From Cryptomeria japonica (Eukaryota; Streptophyta; Pinopsida; Cupressales; Cupressaceae): 64,000 nt of DNA. The notes beneath the pieces were generated by a model. That model saw nothing but the letters and a program-made list of their open reading frames with translations. It did not search any database and was not told the DNA's origin. The position numbers and the translations under genes were made by a program. This document shows positions 10,746 through 22,836 of the stretch, one piece after another (the first letter of the stretch is position 1; the number at the start of each line of letters is the position of its first letter). The DNA lies in assembly GCF_030272615.1 (NCBI RefSeq), contig NC_081405.1:151694113-151758112 (forward strand), in the 5' to 3' direction.

Positions 10746-13199
10746 TGAATATCTCTTTGTCAAGACGGTGGGAATACATAAGAGATGGTTAAGCATGCAA
10801 ATCTTCCAAGTAATTAAAGTTTGACTTTATCTAGTTGGATTGAAAATCACTTTGTATTTATTCTGGAAGGCTTAGCAAGTTTGATGGGTGTGAGTGTGAG
10901 GAAATTTGGTTATGTCCAAACTCCTTTATGATGGTTAAAGATCATATTTATAGATGAGACATATCATGATGCAAATTTCAATGTACTAGCATTCCAACTT
11001 GTAAATTATGGCACTTTCAAAAAAAAAAGAATGAGAAGGACAAGCTCAAAGTCTCTAGAAACTACAATGTAAGTGGAAGTTGTGACACCTAATGAATATT
11101 CAAGAGATTGTGTTGGTGAGCTTAATTTGAAGCATGATTAGATCCAAAACTTTAGTGAGAAGATAGTATGACTGAACTTCATTAATGCATTGGTTCCAAA
11201 GGCATAGATGTTTCAGTATGCAGCTACACTCTGTAGTGTAAACAGAGAGTTGATGATGAAAAAGTTACAAAGATAAAGATGCAGATGAAGACATGGAGGT
11301 CACCTCGGAAAAATCGACAATGAGTTATTTCTTCAATGTAATATGTTTGATATTATTTTTGTAAAATTTGACTTATGTCGCTTATTGTAACCCAAGGTTA
11401 GAAAGTTGACTTCTTCTGCGCATAAAAGTGTAAGTTACTAACTCATTGAAATTTACGCAAAAAAGAGTTAGTTATTAACCCATGATTGAATTTGGTTATA
11501 AGGTAGTTATCCTACAAGGCTATAAATAGAAGGCTTTTGCATTGTTAAGGGAGACTTTTTACAGAAGGGAAAACTCTGCTGGAATTCTAGGAGAAACTTG
11601 TAATGACATTTTGGTTTGCACTATGTATAGAAAGGATTTTGGACTTGTATATTTTCAAAAGGATAATGAAGAATACATCTTAGTTCATGTGTTCTAAATG
11701 TATTCATGTGTTATCATTGTCAATTTCTCGTATGTCAAATTGGTAGTCTTTTTATGCATATGTGATTTGTACAATTGATGTGATGATGCACAAGCAACCT
11801 TTGGTATCTCAGTTTGAATGTGTTGAAGTATCTTATCTCTATATGTTGAGACTTGTCATTCTTCTTTATCGTCATCTCATGGCTAAGCATATTACCTTAT
11901 AAACTCCCCTTGTAATTTGTTGCTAATGTTGAGAAATCTCAGTTGATGTTCGTATGTCTATTGTTGGGGTTTCTATCTTTATTTATTTTTATTTTTATGT
12001 TTTCTCCTTTATGTACTTTCAGGTTAAAAGTACACAAAAATCCTAAATACCCTTATCTTACGAGGGAGCTGCCCCTCTCAAACGCAGAGGAAGATTGTGG
12101 TTTTATCCTAATCTCTCCAACTGTTGGGGTGTTTGCCACTGCTCCTCGGGCAAACAAGGTCAGTTTCAGATAAATGACCGCAGTGACAGATTTGTTTACC
12201 AACACACTCAAACCTTATTGGTACATTCACATTAAGAACATCATGGCTCAAAATCAACTTTTGAAAGTAAAACATAATTTATCATCTCACCTCTTAAAGT
12301 TTCTCCGTGTGCTTGGATCAAAATTCTCTAATAAATGTCACTTAATATTCTTATATTTCTTTTAGAAATTGTATTTGAAGTCAAATTGCACTAAAATTAG
12401 AAGAGGGGCTTAGTGGACTAGTTGTACTAGGAACTAAAATATTAATTGGATTCTTGTTAACAATATTATTAGTAGTACCACCATTACAAATAGTTTTTGA
12501 CTTCTCAACATGGCCTTTTTAATAACGATAAACTCCCCCTTCATCAAAATCACATCATTTGACACAACAATATTATCAATGAGAGGATAATATGCAACTT
12601 ATAAGCCTTAATTTGTTGATTGTACACTACAAAAAAACATGATTCACTTTTTGAATGTAACTTTTGTCTCTTTCATTCAGCTACATGAATATAGGCTTAA
12701 AAAAACAAAAAAAGAAGTAAACGATTGTTATAGTTTTTTCTCATACCAATAATTATAAGGAGTCATAACAAGCTTTATAAGGACTAGTAATTAAGAATTG
12801 ATTTTAGGAATTAAATAACTTGTAGCTTAGATATTATTTGTTAGTTGCAAATAAATTTGATAGATATCAAACTATTAAAAATCACCAAGTTGTCAAAATA
12901 TTGATTGATAAGACACATGTGATGATAAGAGGGAAGGCTCCATAGGATGTGTTTGGTTTGTGATCTCGCCAATATACGTATCTTATTCATAAATACTATT
13001 ATTCCAATGTTTCAAAGCATTAAGTGTTGAACAATGTGGTTTTATTCATGTCAAAGAAGTTAGTGAGAATGTAATGCAATTGTAATTAATCTCAAGTGTT
13101 CGGTAGCTATAATAATTTTAGTTATTTTTTACATGACATGTATGAGCACTTGAGTTCTAAAAGCATAGTGACAAGCTATGTTGATAGCTCTCTTATAAA
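10746..13199. other. Unassigned sequence with one TATA-like site
   Basis: No convincing gene. A strong TATA-like site, ctataaataga, lies at about 11520-11530 and is followed by sequence resembling a retrotransposon leader, so 11.1-11.9 kb may be part of an old LTR; I could not find its ends. Short open frames at 11943-12365 have no recognisable domain. Confidence 0.35.
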
Positions 13200-14650
13200 A
13201 TGTTTTTTATTATGGAAAAACAGGTTTTGAGGGGACCTGAAACCCCTTACAACAGGTTTTGGAGGGACCTGAAACCCTCAGATTTTACCAGGATCTGGAA
13301 CCTAAAGAACAATGCTGCCAAAGAAAATTAACCAAGAAAACCAGCAGCCCAAACAAAGTTGAGCCGACAAAAGCCAGCAAAAGCTAGCAAACACTAGCAA
13401 ACACCAGCAGGAAGAACCAGCCAAACACTTAAAATATAATCAATATAAAACAAGTTGGCTACACTAGCTAGGCTAAAGATTCAAACTATGATGAGGGTTA
13501 GCATGCACCCTCAGCCAAACAACAGGGATGTTTTCGGCTCCCTTAACCTAAGACAGAGACTTCAAACAACAAAAATCATGACTAGCCCATAACCAAAAAC
13601 AACCACAATCTGGACTGGGCCCTTGAAAACTATCAGCAATCAGCTAGATAAGAAAAGATAAGGAAAATAAAACAAGATTCTTAGAGATAAAGGGATTTTG
13701 AAAGGCTTCCCTAACCTTAAAACTAGCTTTTGAAATGGCTCCCAGAACCACTTCAAAGGGTTTTGAAGTGGTACCCTCAACCACCTTGAGCTGAAACAAA
13801 GGCCCGATTAGGAAAGCATCCATCCAACTAAGCTCCACCGCAATCTCCACCTCAATAGGAGAAGGTAGAAAATAGCTTGAGAGAAAAGATCCAGCAACCA
13901 AAAAATCACCAACCTCAAGAGAAACGTCCTCCAAACCATGAGAGGAAGCACCAAAAAACCCCTTAACCACCCAAACACCAAGCAACCACTCCACCTCCAT
14001 AGGAGGGCACAACACCTCAAGAAGAGAACCATGGGACTGAGTAGTAAGAGAAAAATCCCTCAAAAGGAAACCAATCGTGGAAGCACCGAGGGCCCACATA
14101 GAAGGAACGGGACCACCAAAAGTGTTTCCAAACTCCAATAGCACAAAAACAACCCCCACCTCAATAGGGAGAGAATAAAGTTTCTTCAAAAGTAGAGACC
14201 ACACCAACTACAGCACAATACCAGAACAACCTCTGCCCAGCATAGCCGCCTCAAAATAGGAGCATCCAACTCCTTCCCCAAAAGATATCTCCATCTCTAT
14301 AGGAGATAAACCCTTCTTAATAGGCACATAGAGAGAAGAAGAGTACCGAGAAACTGCCCAAAAACAAGGCATTTCCACCCAAAGGGCATCAAAAGAGCTC
14401 CACAAATCCCAGCCCGAGAGGAGGAAAATGAAAGAAGAAGCACTGCAAGCACAAAATCCTCCGACCCAACAAGGGAAAGGGTGCAAAGAAGGGACATAAG
14501 CCAAAGCAGAGAAAAATGGCCTAACACGGCTGACCCAATAGACAGGAGAGGAGGAGAGAGCCGCCAGTAAAAATCCCCACTAGCTCCAACCCACTAAGTC
14601 CGCAGCTGCAGCGGCCCAAACAACCACCTCAGTGAGAGACCCCAGATGTT
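13200..14650 (-). other. Unrecognised minus-strand open region with internal repeats
   Basis: On the minus strand, two open stretches (14504-14208 and 14207-13644) lie in the same frame and are separated only by one stop, giving about 285 codons. The predicted protein is hydrophobic and Gly/Leu/Phe-rich. It holds at least four imperfect copies of a motif like (S/L/P)P(I/M)EVE spaced 40-60 residues apart, near SPIEMEIS, LPIEVGVV, PPMEVEWL and SPIEVEIA. Downstream on that strand, a 32-bp tandem repeat (aacaggttttgaggggacct type, 13219-13282) precedes an A-rich stretch, which could be the tail of a non-LTR retroelement. I do not recognise the protein; it may be non-coding repeat that happens to be open. 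Confidence 0.35.
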
Positions 14651-14870
14651 GATGCACCAGGAAGAGGGAACGAAGGGGGCATCGTGAATCATCCAGGTCA
14701 AGCTAGACAATGATACCCATTCCCAAGGCTCCCAATCCATCATCCTCATCGTTATCTAATTCCTCCCCTTCCTTTGCAACAGCCGAAACCCTAGCTCCCG
14801 CACTCCTGCTCCCACTCATAGCTATTGATCTAATCCTAGTTGATAATGTTACATTGTTAACGGTTATTAA

Positions 14871-15243
14871 ATTGTATGGTTTGAACCAAGGATGTAGGCT
14901 CTACAGGCAAAAAGCCCCACCATTTCTCCAAGGTTCTCCCCATGGACAAACATGCTCCTTTGTGAACATGGTAGAGACGAACCCATAGGGTTTGAACCTA
15001 GGTTGTAGGCACTACAGGCAAGAAGCCCCACCATTTCACCAAAGGGTCATCCCCAAAATTGTATGGTTTGAACCAAGGATGTAGGCTCTACAGGCAAGAA
15101 GCCCCACCATTTCTCCAAGGTTCTCCCCATGGACAAACATGCTCCATTGTCAACATGGTAGAGACGAACCCGTGGGGTTTGAACCTAGGTTGTAGGCACT
15201 ACAAGCAAGAAGCCCCACCATTTCACCAAAGGGTCATCCCCCT
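14871..15243. repeat. Tandem duplication of 187 bp, each unit with two sub-repeats
   Basis: Attgtatggtttgaacc starts at 14871 and again at 15058, and the two units are nearly identical. Each contains two related sub-repeats with the core ggtttgaacc, then aggatgtaggc or aggttgtaggc, ctaca(g/a)gcaa, and agccccaccatttc. There are therefore four sub-repeats in all. No coding function is evident. Confidence 0.88.
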
Positions 15244-15684
15244 CCCTTGTAGAATGTTATTAATATCATCATACATATATTCTAGTTTTTGGAAGTGATT
15301 GGGATGTATCTACAATAGGATTATGAGTTCCATTGCTCAAAAACTATATATACACTCAATTATGCTATCATTGTGTTTGGCTCCATATTCTACTGCAATT
15401 GCATTGTATGGCTTGTGATTTGGAAGATAAGTACATATGTGGTTTCATATTCTAGATTTATACAAGCTAAAATTAAACAATCTACAAGAAAATGGAAGTA
15501 ACAAAGTGATCCTTGTGTTAATTGGATGACTATATTGATGTTTAGGATTGATGCTCCAAAGAAGGACAACATACACCACCTGTATGATGTGTATGGATGC
15601 TCTTTTGAGCTAGTAGATTGTGTTGGATAATGCATAGTGTTTTCCTTATCATGGAGTAATGTGTGGGCTTTAGGACCTAACCAA
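15244..15684. other. Unassigned sequence left of element C
   Basis: AT-rich, no gene seen. It ends in the target site ctata (15685-15689) of element C and continues at 28755 after that element. Confidence 0.4.
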
Positions 15685-15689
15685 CTATA

Positions 15690-16892
15690 TGTTGGCATGT
15701 GCTATATTTGGTTAACTATTGTCATTGATGTCAACACTATATCCAGGTTGGATATGGTTATGCTATCCCGATTGGACCTATCCCGGTTAGACTTGGTGTT
15801 TATCTCGGTTTTGGCTATGATTCTGATCTGGTATGATCTGATTCTTGGATTCGGTTTTGGATGCTTATTCAAGATGGTTATATGCTTCTCATATTCTATT
15901 GGTTCATGATTTTGTGCTCCGATAACTATCGCTTATGTTCCCGGTTGATATTTCTTGGTACCGGTTAGTGATATTTGATGATTTAGTTAGATGATTTTGG
16001 TCCGGATTATGGAATTGGTTTCTATCATGCTAAAGTTGCTTCTTGATTGTGTCCTAAATATTTGGTTACTTTGCATTGGTTGGTGTGTTGTTATGATGGT
16101 CCTATTTGGATCCAGTTAGACTTTCTATGTTATTACACTGAGGGTTTCTACCAGTTGGTGAAACGTGTTGGATTTTGATCTTAGCATAATTTCCGGTAGA
16201 TGTAATTGTTTGAGAATTTGAATTAGTTCCATTCTATGTAATGTAAATCATGATATTGGTCTGGTGTTATCATGTGATGTAATTTTTGTAATTATGGGTT
16301 TTTGGGTTTAGGGTTTAGCTGACTTTATCAATAAGGTTGATGATTTGTATTTATATGTGACTTAGTCATGTAATTGGGTATGGTTTTTGGGATCAAAGGT
16401 TATGTCTGCATTATGAGAGAAATATTTTTGTGCGAATAAGGTTAGATCATTCAACGAGGTTTGAGAAGGATTTGGTGTTTTAGGGCAGACATTTGTGCTT
16501 AACCAAAACTATATCAAGCATTAGTGGATGCTACTTTCATAGTTCATTTTCTCCAGATTGTAGTCCGATGTTTTGTAAGTCAGCGAGACTTCTCTTTTGT
16601 GATGAGCAGTGAGCTCTAGACTATTGGCCTGATTGCAAGTGCAATCCCCATTGTAATTATTTCGCATACTGCTATAGAAGTATTATCTGATTGTTGATGG
16701 GGTTTCCCACCATGGTTTTTTCGTTTACCGGTTTTTCCAGGTCAAAATATTGATGTCATGTGTATTATGCTTTATCTTTCATTGTGTTGTGCTCTGGTAT
16801 AAATCTTATAATTTGAATTAACTGTTGTACTTGTGAGAAAACTGATTCACCCCCCTCTCTTAGTTTTCTCCTGGTATCAGTTCATTCCAACA
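15690..16892 (+). repeat. Element C 5' LTR
   Basis: 1203 bp, TGTTGGCATG to TTCCAACA. It carries the near-palindrome ttgtcattgatgtcaa at 15719-15734, the block gtaagtcagcgagactt near 16577, a gcaatccccattgtaat block near 16640, and a tttcccaccatggtttttt block near 16702. At its end is a terminal hairpin with a 9-bp stem (16835-16843 with 16862-16870). Confidence 0.92.
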
Positions 16893-16894
16893 AT

Positions 16895-16905
16895 TGGTAT
16901 TAGAG
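16895..16905 (+). other. Element C primer-binding site
   Basis: Tggtattagag follows the LTR after two bases. It matches the usual plant copia site tggtatcagagc, complementary to the 3' end of initiator Met-tRNA, with one C-to-T change and a degraded last base. Confidence 0.8.
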
Positions 16906-16947
16906 AAAGGTCCTCTATATATAAGATTAACCGCTTGAGGAGATCCG

Positions 16948-17963
16948 ATGGCATTAGCATCAAGTTCTAGATTCAACCCCTATCAGAAGGAGAGTCTCAG
17001 ATTTGATGGTACAAATTACAAAATATGGAAGGAGCAAATGAAGATTCATTAGAGATGTCTAAGATTTAAAGTTTGGGAGATAGTGGATAAAGGGTATATA
17101 CCTCATGATCCTAATTCTGGAACACTGACACCTGCTAATGAACAAAAGAGAGCTGAAAATGATGTTAGAGTGAAAGAAGAATTATTGAGTGCCCTATTTG
17201 ATGAAAATTTATTGAATGTCATAGAGTTGGAGAATGAAAAATAGATCTATTTGAAGCTCAAAACTCTTTATGAAGGTGACCAAGCAATAAAGATTGCAAA
17301 ACTTTAAGGTTTTCGGGTAAGATATGAAACTTTGAAGATGGAAGAAGATGAGAAGATTAGTTCTTTCATGAATAGAGTAAATGAAATTGCCATGGGAATC
17401 AAATATTGTGGTGGATCAGTTAGTGAGGATGAGGTTGTGTCAAATATCCTAACAATTCTACCTCCAGCTTACAAGATGAAGGCTACTACAATTAATGAAC
17501 TTCTGACAATGTCAAGTACCCCTGTTACCAGAGATACATTACTTGGAAAATTGACTGCCTTTAAGATTGAGGAACTTGGAGATCAGAGTGGTGCTAAAAT
17601 TGAAACTGCATTTAAAGAGTCTACCTCTGGTAAGAAGAAGATAGATTGGAAGGAGTTATATGCTAAATATTTGGAGGACATTGAAAGGGAAGACAGAGAA
17701 CTTGAAAAGTTAGAAGCCCTAATTGCTAGAAGAATCCCTAAAGGATTGGCTGGAAGTAAGTATGAAGGAAAATTCCCTTTTAAATATTTTTCATGCAATA
17801 AGATTGGTCATTTTGCTTCTAGATGTCCTGAAAGAGCTGCTAGGAATCATGAAATATTTGTGAGGAGTTATAAGCCTAATCCTGAATATCAGAGCAGACC
17901 TAGATTTAGAAGGAATAAGGATAAATCATGTTATTATGTTGGTGATGATGATTTTGGTATTAC

Positions 17964-18031
<68 letters not shown>

Positions 18032-18174
18032 CTATAAGTGGAACCAACAATGGAAGCTCTGATAAAGATTGGGTCTTTATTGCTATCAAGGATGATTCTC
18101 TGGAACCTGTCACTGAAGCAACTCATACTGAGGAGAAGGCTTTAGCTGCTAAAATTGAAGAAAAGGATGAATAG
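16948..18174 (+). pseudogene. gag: Element C gag (capsid/nucleocapsid), broken
   Basis: The likely start ATG at 16948 opens MALASSSRFNPYQKESLRFD, followed by the WKEQM-type gag N-terminus. In-frame stops lie in the first 380 bp (for example near 17050, 17242 and 17308). From 17332 the frame is open to 18171 and covers the gag core (KMEEDEKISSFMNRVNEIA) and a nucleocapsid zinc knuckle near 17785-17826. In that knuckle the first cysteine of CX2CX4HX4C is tyrosine (codon 17785-17787, FKYFSCNKIGHFASRC), so zinc binding should be impaired. An uninterrupted run of 21 GAT codons (17965-18027) adds an acidic tract. The ORF ends in a TAG where a Trp codon stands just before the protease motif VIDSG. 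Confidence 0.85.
17965..18027 (+). repeat. (GAT)21 trinucleotide repeat in gag
   Basis: Perfect 21-unit GAT run, coding for poly-aspartate in frame. The matching linker in elements F and H is acidic but not repetitive, so the run is a local microsatellite expansion. Confidence 0.95.
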
Positions 18175-19356
18175 GTTATAGATAGTGGTTTCTCACATCA
18201 CATGACTGGTGACAAGAGAGAATTTCTAACACTTCAAGAATTTGATGGTGGACTAGTCAGATTTGGAGACAACAAGGCATGTAGGATCAAAGGCAAAGGA
18301 ACAATATCATTAGATGGTAAGACTAATATTGATAATGTTTATTATGTTGAAGGCTTAAAGAATAATCTAAGTGTAGGTCAAATGGTGGATAGAGGATTTC
18401 ATTTCCAATTCAATGATGGAAAATGCAAGATCATCAATAGATCTGGATTGGAAATTGCTTCTGGGACATAGACCAAAGGAAGCATCTTTCATTTGAACTC
18501 CAATGAGAAATCTTGTTTGATTGCTCAGATTGATTAAAACTGGTTATGGCATAAGAGGATGTTTCATGTAAACTTTGATTGCATTGTGAAGATTATTTCA
18601 ACACAGGCTATCAGAGATTTGCCCAAGATAGTTAAGCCTCATAATCCGGTATGTAGAGAATGTCAAATGGGTAAGCAAGTTAGAACTTCTTTCAGAAGCA
18701 TACATGATAAATCTAATGAAATTATTGATCTTATTCATACTGATATGTGTGGATCGGCAAGGACTAAAATTTTTCAAGGTGATAGATATTTCATGTTACC
18801 TATTGATGACTATTCTAGAATGATGTGAGTTGCATTTATAAAAAAAATAAGAAGCTCATGAGAAATTCAAAGTCTTGAAAGCTATGGTTGAGACTGAGAC
18901 AGGACTAAAGATAAAGTGTTTAAGATCAAATCAAGGCGATGAGTTTACATCCAGTGAGTTCAACAACTTTGTGAAAAGAATGGAATCAGAAGACAACTTT
19001 CTGCACCTAGAACCCCACAATAGAATAGATTAGTGGAAAGAAAGAATAAAACCATATTGGATGTGGCAAGGACAATGATGACTGCAGGTAAATTTCTTGA
19101 TATCTATTGGAGGGAAGTTGCTAATACTGCAGTATACACTTTCAATAGAGTAGACATAAAAGGTGATATTGATAAGACTCCTTATGAATTATGGTTTGGT
19201 CATACTCCTACTTTTAGCTATTTCAAAAAAATTGGAAGTAAATGCTACATTAGAATAGATGATGCATTAGGTAAATTTGATCCTAGAAGTGATGAAGGAA
19301 TATTTTGGGTTATTCTACCAAGAGCAAAGCATATAGATGTTATAGAAAAAGACTGA
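18175..19356 (+). pseudogene. pol: Element C protease and integrase, broken
   Basis: VIDSGFSHHMTGDK (18178-18219) holds the aspartic protease DSG triad. The GAG-pre-integrase zinc region follows, with WHKRMFHVNFD near 18546 and CRECQMGK near 18652. The integrase core has LIHTDMCG near 18730 and then decays: a stop and frameshift at 18826-18850, and loss of the usual PQQNG motif (RTPQ followed by stop codons) near 19010-19030. ERKNKTILDVARTMM, PYELWFGH and the chromatin-side region to 19356 remain readable. At least three stops and two frame changes exclude a product. Confidence 0.82.
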
Positions 19357-21221
19357 ATAGGATAATGGAGAGCATAAATGTTAAGGTGTATGAGCAAGAC
19401 AATAATCAGATCAAATCATATGACTATGGACCAGAAGATGAATCTATCAGACTAGAACCAATAATGCAAGAATTTGTTTAGAGAATTGAACCAATGACTC
19501 CAGCAACATTAGAAAATTCAACAGTGACTGTTGAACAACAGAAAGAGTTAGTAAATCAAGAAAATTCAAAGACTCCCAAGTATGTGAAACTAAATCATTC
19601 TAAGGATCAAATCATTAGAGATAAAATGAAAGGTGTGATGACTAGAAGAAGATCAGCTACTGAAGAGGTATGTTTAGTTTCTCAAATTGAACCAAAATCA
19701 TTTATTGAAGCAAGTAAAGATGAAAATTGGACGAAAGCAATGGAAGAAGAATTAGATCAAATAGAAAAGAATAAGACATGGGAATTAGTTCCCAAACCTA
19801 AAGATAAGAATATTTTTGGAACTAAATTGGTTTTCAAGAACAAATTAAATGAGGAAGGTCAACTTGTAAGAAACAAGGCTAGATTGGTTTGCAAAAGTTA
19901 TTCACAGGAAGGAGTTGATTATGGTGAGACTTGTGCTCTGGTTGCAATAATTGAAGCGATTTGACTATTTCTTGCTTGTGTTGTACACAAGAACTGCAAA
20001 GTATATCAAAGGGATGCCAAATGTACATTTCTAAATGGAGATCTTGAGGAGAAAGTCTACATTGAGAAACATGGTGGATTTTCTTTATCAGAAGACAATG
20101 ACATGTTTTGTAGATTGAAGAAAGCTTTACATGGATTAAAACGGGCCCCTAAAGCATGGTATGCTAGATTGGATATATATCTTTCAAAGCTTGGTTTTAG
20201 AAAAGGTAATGCTGACAATAACCTATATTATAAAATTGAGCATGATGATATATTGATTATTGAAGTCTTTGTGGATGATATCATTTTTGGAGGAGAAGAA
20301 TATCTATGCATGAAATTTGCTAACGATGTGAAGAATGAATTTGAAATATCTATGATTGGTGAGATGAAATTTTTCTTAGGTTTGTAGATTACTAAGACTG
20401 GTAAAGGTATTTTCATTTGTCAAACTAAATATGTGAAGGAATTGCTTAAGAAATTTGGACTTGAGATTTCTAAACTTGTCGGTACTCCTATGATAGTCGA
20501 TTGCAAATTGTCAAAGGATGATGAATCTCCTAAAGTGAATCCAAGTAGATACAGATCAATGATTGGTGGATTGTTGTACTTAACTCAGAATAGACCTGAT
20601 ATAATGAATGTTGTTTGTATTGCTTCTAGATTTCAGTCAGATCCTAGAGGAACTCATGATATTGTCGTTAAGAGGATATTCAAATATTTGGCAGGTACAA
20701 TAGACTTTGGGTTATGGTATCCAAAGAATGACAATTTTAGACTATGTGCCTATACAGACCTTAATTGGGCAGGAGATGTGGATGACCAGAAGAGCACTAC
20801 AAGTACTGCATTCTTTCTTGGAAAGAAGTTGGTTTCATGGCTTAGTAAGAAACAATCATGCACTTCATTATCTACTGCTGAAGCAGAATATGTAGCGACT
20901 GCAATCAACTGTACTCAAATTTTATGGATGAAACAAATGTTGAAAGATATAAGGGTAAGTTATGATGAGCCTATTTTTATTCATTTTAATAATACTATTG
21001 TTATTGATATGTCAAAGAATCTGATATTTCATTCCAAATCAAAACACGTTTCTATAAGGTATAACTTTTTGAAAGAAAAGGTTGAAACAAAGGAAGTCAG
21101 ATTGGTTTATGTGCCTAATAAGGAGCAGATCGCAAATATTTTAACAAAACCATTACCTAAAGATACTTTTGAATATCTCAGAGATCGGTTGGGGGTTACC
21201 ACCCCTCTGGAAGAGACTTAG
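19357..21221 (+). pseudogene. pol: Element C reverse transcriptase and RNase H, partly open
   Basis: The open stretch 19494-19964 carries the linker and RT start (EELDQIEKNKTWELVPKPKD). After a stop near 19963, RT continues: [14 protein letters not shown] near 20030-20070, ALHGLKRAPKAWYARLD near 20127-20175, and the catalytic box FVDDIIFGG near 20267-20295. A further stop lies at 20386. From 20433 to 21221 the frame is open through the thumb region and RNase H (YTDLNWAGDVDDQKST near 20752, LSTAEAEYVA near 20869) to the C-terminal ILTKPLPKDTFEYLRDRLG. MDVK has become RDAK. This is the best-preserved part of element C. Confidence 0.85.
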
Positions 21222-21551
21222 ACATGCAAGGATGCATCAATCCAGTGAGCCTATCAGATATATTTTTCTAATCCAAGTTGATGAGATGGTGCTACTACTC
21301 AGGAGGAGTAGTCAGCTATTTGGTTCAGTATTTTTGGTTTGGTATCCTTCCTTTGTCATTGATGTCAAAGGGGGAGAGATGGTGTTCATGTGAAAAATAG
21401 TCAAATCCTTGGGAGAGATGGTGCTCATATGAAAATCGGTTAATCTAAGGGGGAGATACATTTCATATCATCTTTTGGGAGATTGTTGGCATTCCTTGGC
21501 ACTTGGATGTTTTTCACATTCAATGTTTCCACCAATGCCAAAGGGGGATAT
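21222..21551 (+). other. Element C 3' untranslated region with repeated polypurine motifs
   Basis: Non-coding sequence between RNase H and the 3' LTR. Ttgtcattgatgtcaaaggg (21353-21372) and other gggggaga runs precede the true polypurine tract aatgccaaagggggatat (about 21534-21551). Multiple palindrome-plus-polypurine copies before the LTR are a feature I associate with Sireviruses. Confidence 0.75.
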
Positions 21552-22829
21552 TGTTGGCATATGCTAGATTTGGTTAAGTGTTGTCATTGATGTCAACATT
21601 GTATCCCGGTTGGACCTATCCTGATTAGACTTGGTAAGTATCTTGGTTTTAGCTATGATTCTAATCGGTATGATCAGATCCTTGAATTCAGTTTTGGATG
21701 CTTATTTAGGATGGTTATATGCTTGTCATATTCTGTTGGTTCATGATTTGTTGCTCTGCTAACTATCACTTATGTTCTCAGTTGATATTTCTTGGTAACT
21801 GTTAGCTTTACCGATTAGAGATATTTGATGATTTGGTTAGGTGATTTTGGTCTGGCTTATGGAATCGATTTCTATCATTCTAAAGGTGCTTCTTGATCAT
21901 GTCCTAATTATTTGGTGACTTTGCATTGGCTGGCATGTTGTTATGATGGTCCTATTTGGCTTTGTTTAGAATTTTTGTGTTATTGCATTAAGGGTTTCTA
22001 CCGGTTGGTGAAACGTGTTGGATTTTGGTCTTAGCGGAATTTCTAGCAGATGCAATTGTTTGAGAATTTGAATTAGGTCCAAGATATGTAATGTAAATCA
22101 TGATATTGGTCTAATGGTATTGTGTGATGTAATTTTTGTAATTATGGGTTTTTGGGTTTAGGGTTTAGCTAACCTTATCAATAAGGTTGATGATCTGCAT
22201 TTATAGGTGATTTATTCATGTAATTAGGTATGTTTTTTTGGGATCAAAGGTTATGTTTGCATTATGAGAGAAATATTTTTGTGTGAATAAGGTTAGATCA
22301 TTCAATGAGGGTTGAGAAGGATTTGGTGTTGTAGGGAAGACATTTGTGCTTAACCAGAAATGTATCAAGCATTAGTGGATGCTAATTTCACAGTTCATTT
22401 TCTCTGGATTGTAGTTGTTGGGAAAAATGGTGTCTCAACCTTGCATTTATGTGAGGTTACTATTTATAGTAAGTTTTTATTTGAGCACGAAATGGTGCGA
22501 AACTCTCCCTGAAGCTTCTGGTTGGCTAGATAAGCATTCCGGTAAAGTTGCGTCGCAAGGTCACAGCTAGTTTTGAAGATATTAAAGTTTTCGTCTTGGA
22601 GGGGTGCAATAAAATGTTTAAACTTAATTTTGGGCACTTTAGAGGCTCCGAAACGCCCTGAAAAGTTGTCGTAACCGGCGAAGCTGGTTGCGAGGTGATA
22701 GAGCACTTCGCGAGCTTTCCGGCGCTTCAAACGGTTCGTCAATCGGACACCCGGTTCTCAAGTTATGGCCTCCGAAAGTTTGTACTCCTGAAATAGGAAA
22801 AATAATTTGTATCGGATACATAAATGAGC

Positions 22830-22836
22830 TATAAAA
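22830..22836 (+). promoter_or_regulatory. Element D LTR TATA box
   Basis: Tataaaa in the context gagctataaaagggagc, about 415 bp into the LTR; an identical copy lies at 27939-27945 in the 3' LTR. Transcription of the element would start shortly downstream. Confidence 0.75.

Noticed and set aside
11100-11935. Solo LTR around the TATA-like site at 11520
   Set aside because: No TG...CA ends with a matching TSD could be found, so only the TATA-like site is reported.
12361-12620. Possible minus-strand copia linker between integrase and RT (VSNDVILMKGEFIVIKKAM)
   Set aside because: Only weak resemblance to the usual SRDVVFDE region, with no neighbouring domain in register; not enough to call.
14878-15190. 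tRNA genes, because of ggtttgaacc cores
   Set aside because: No cloverleaf, A box or acceptor stem can be drawn around any of the four cores.
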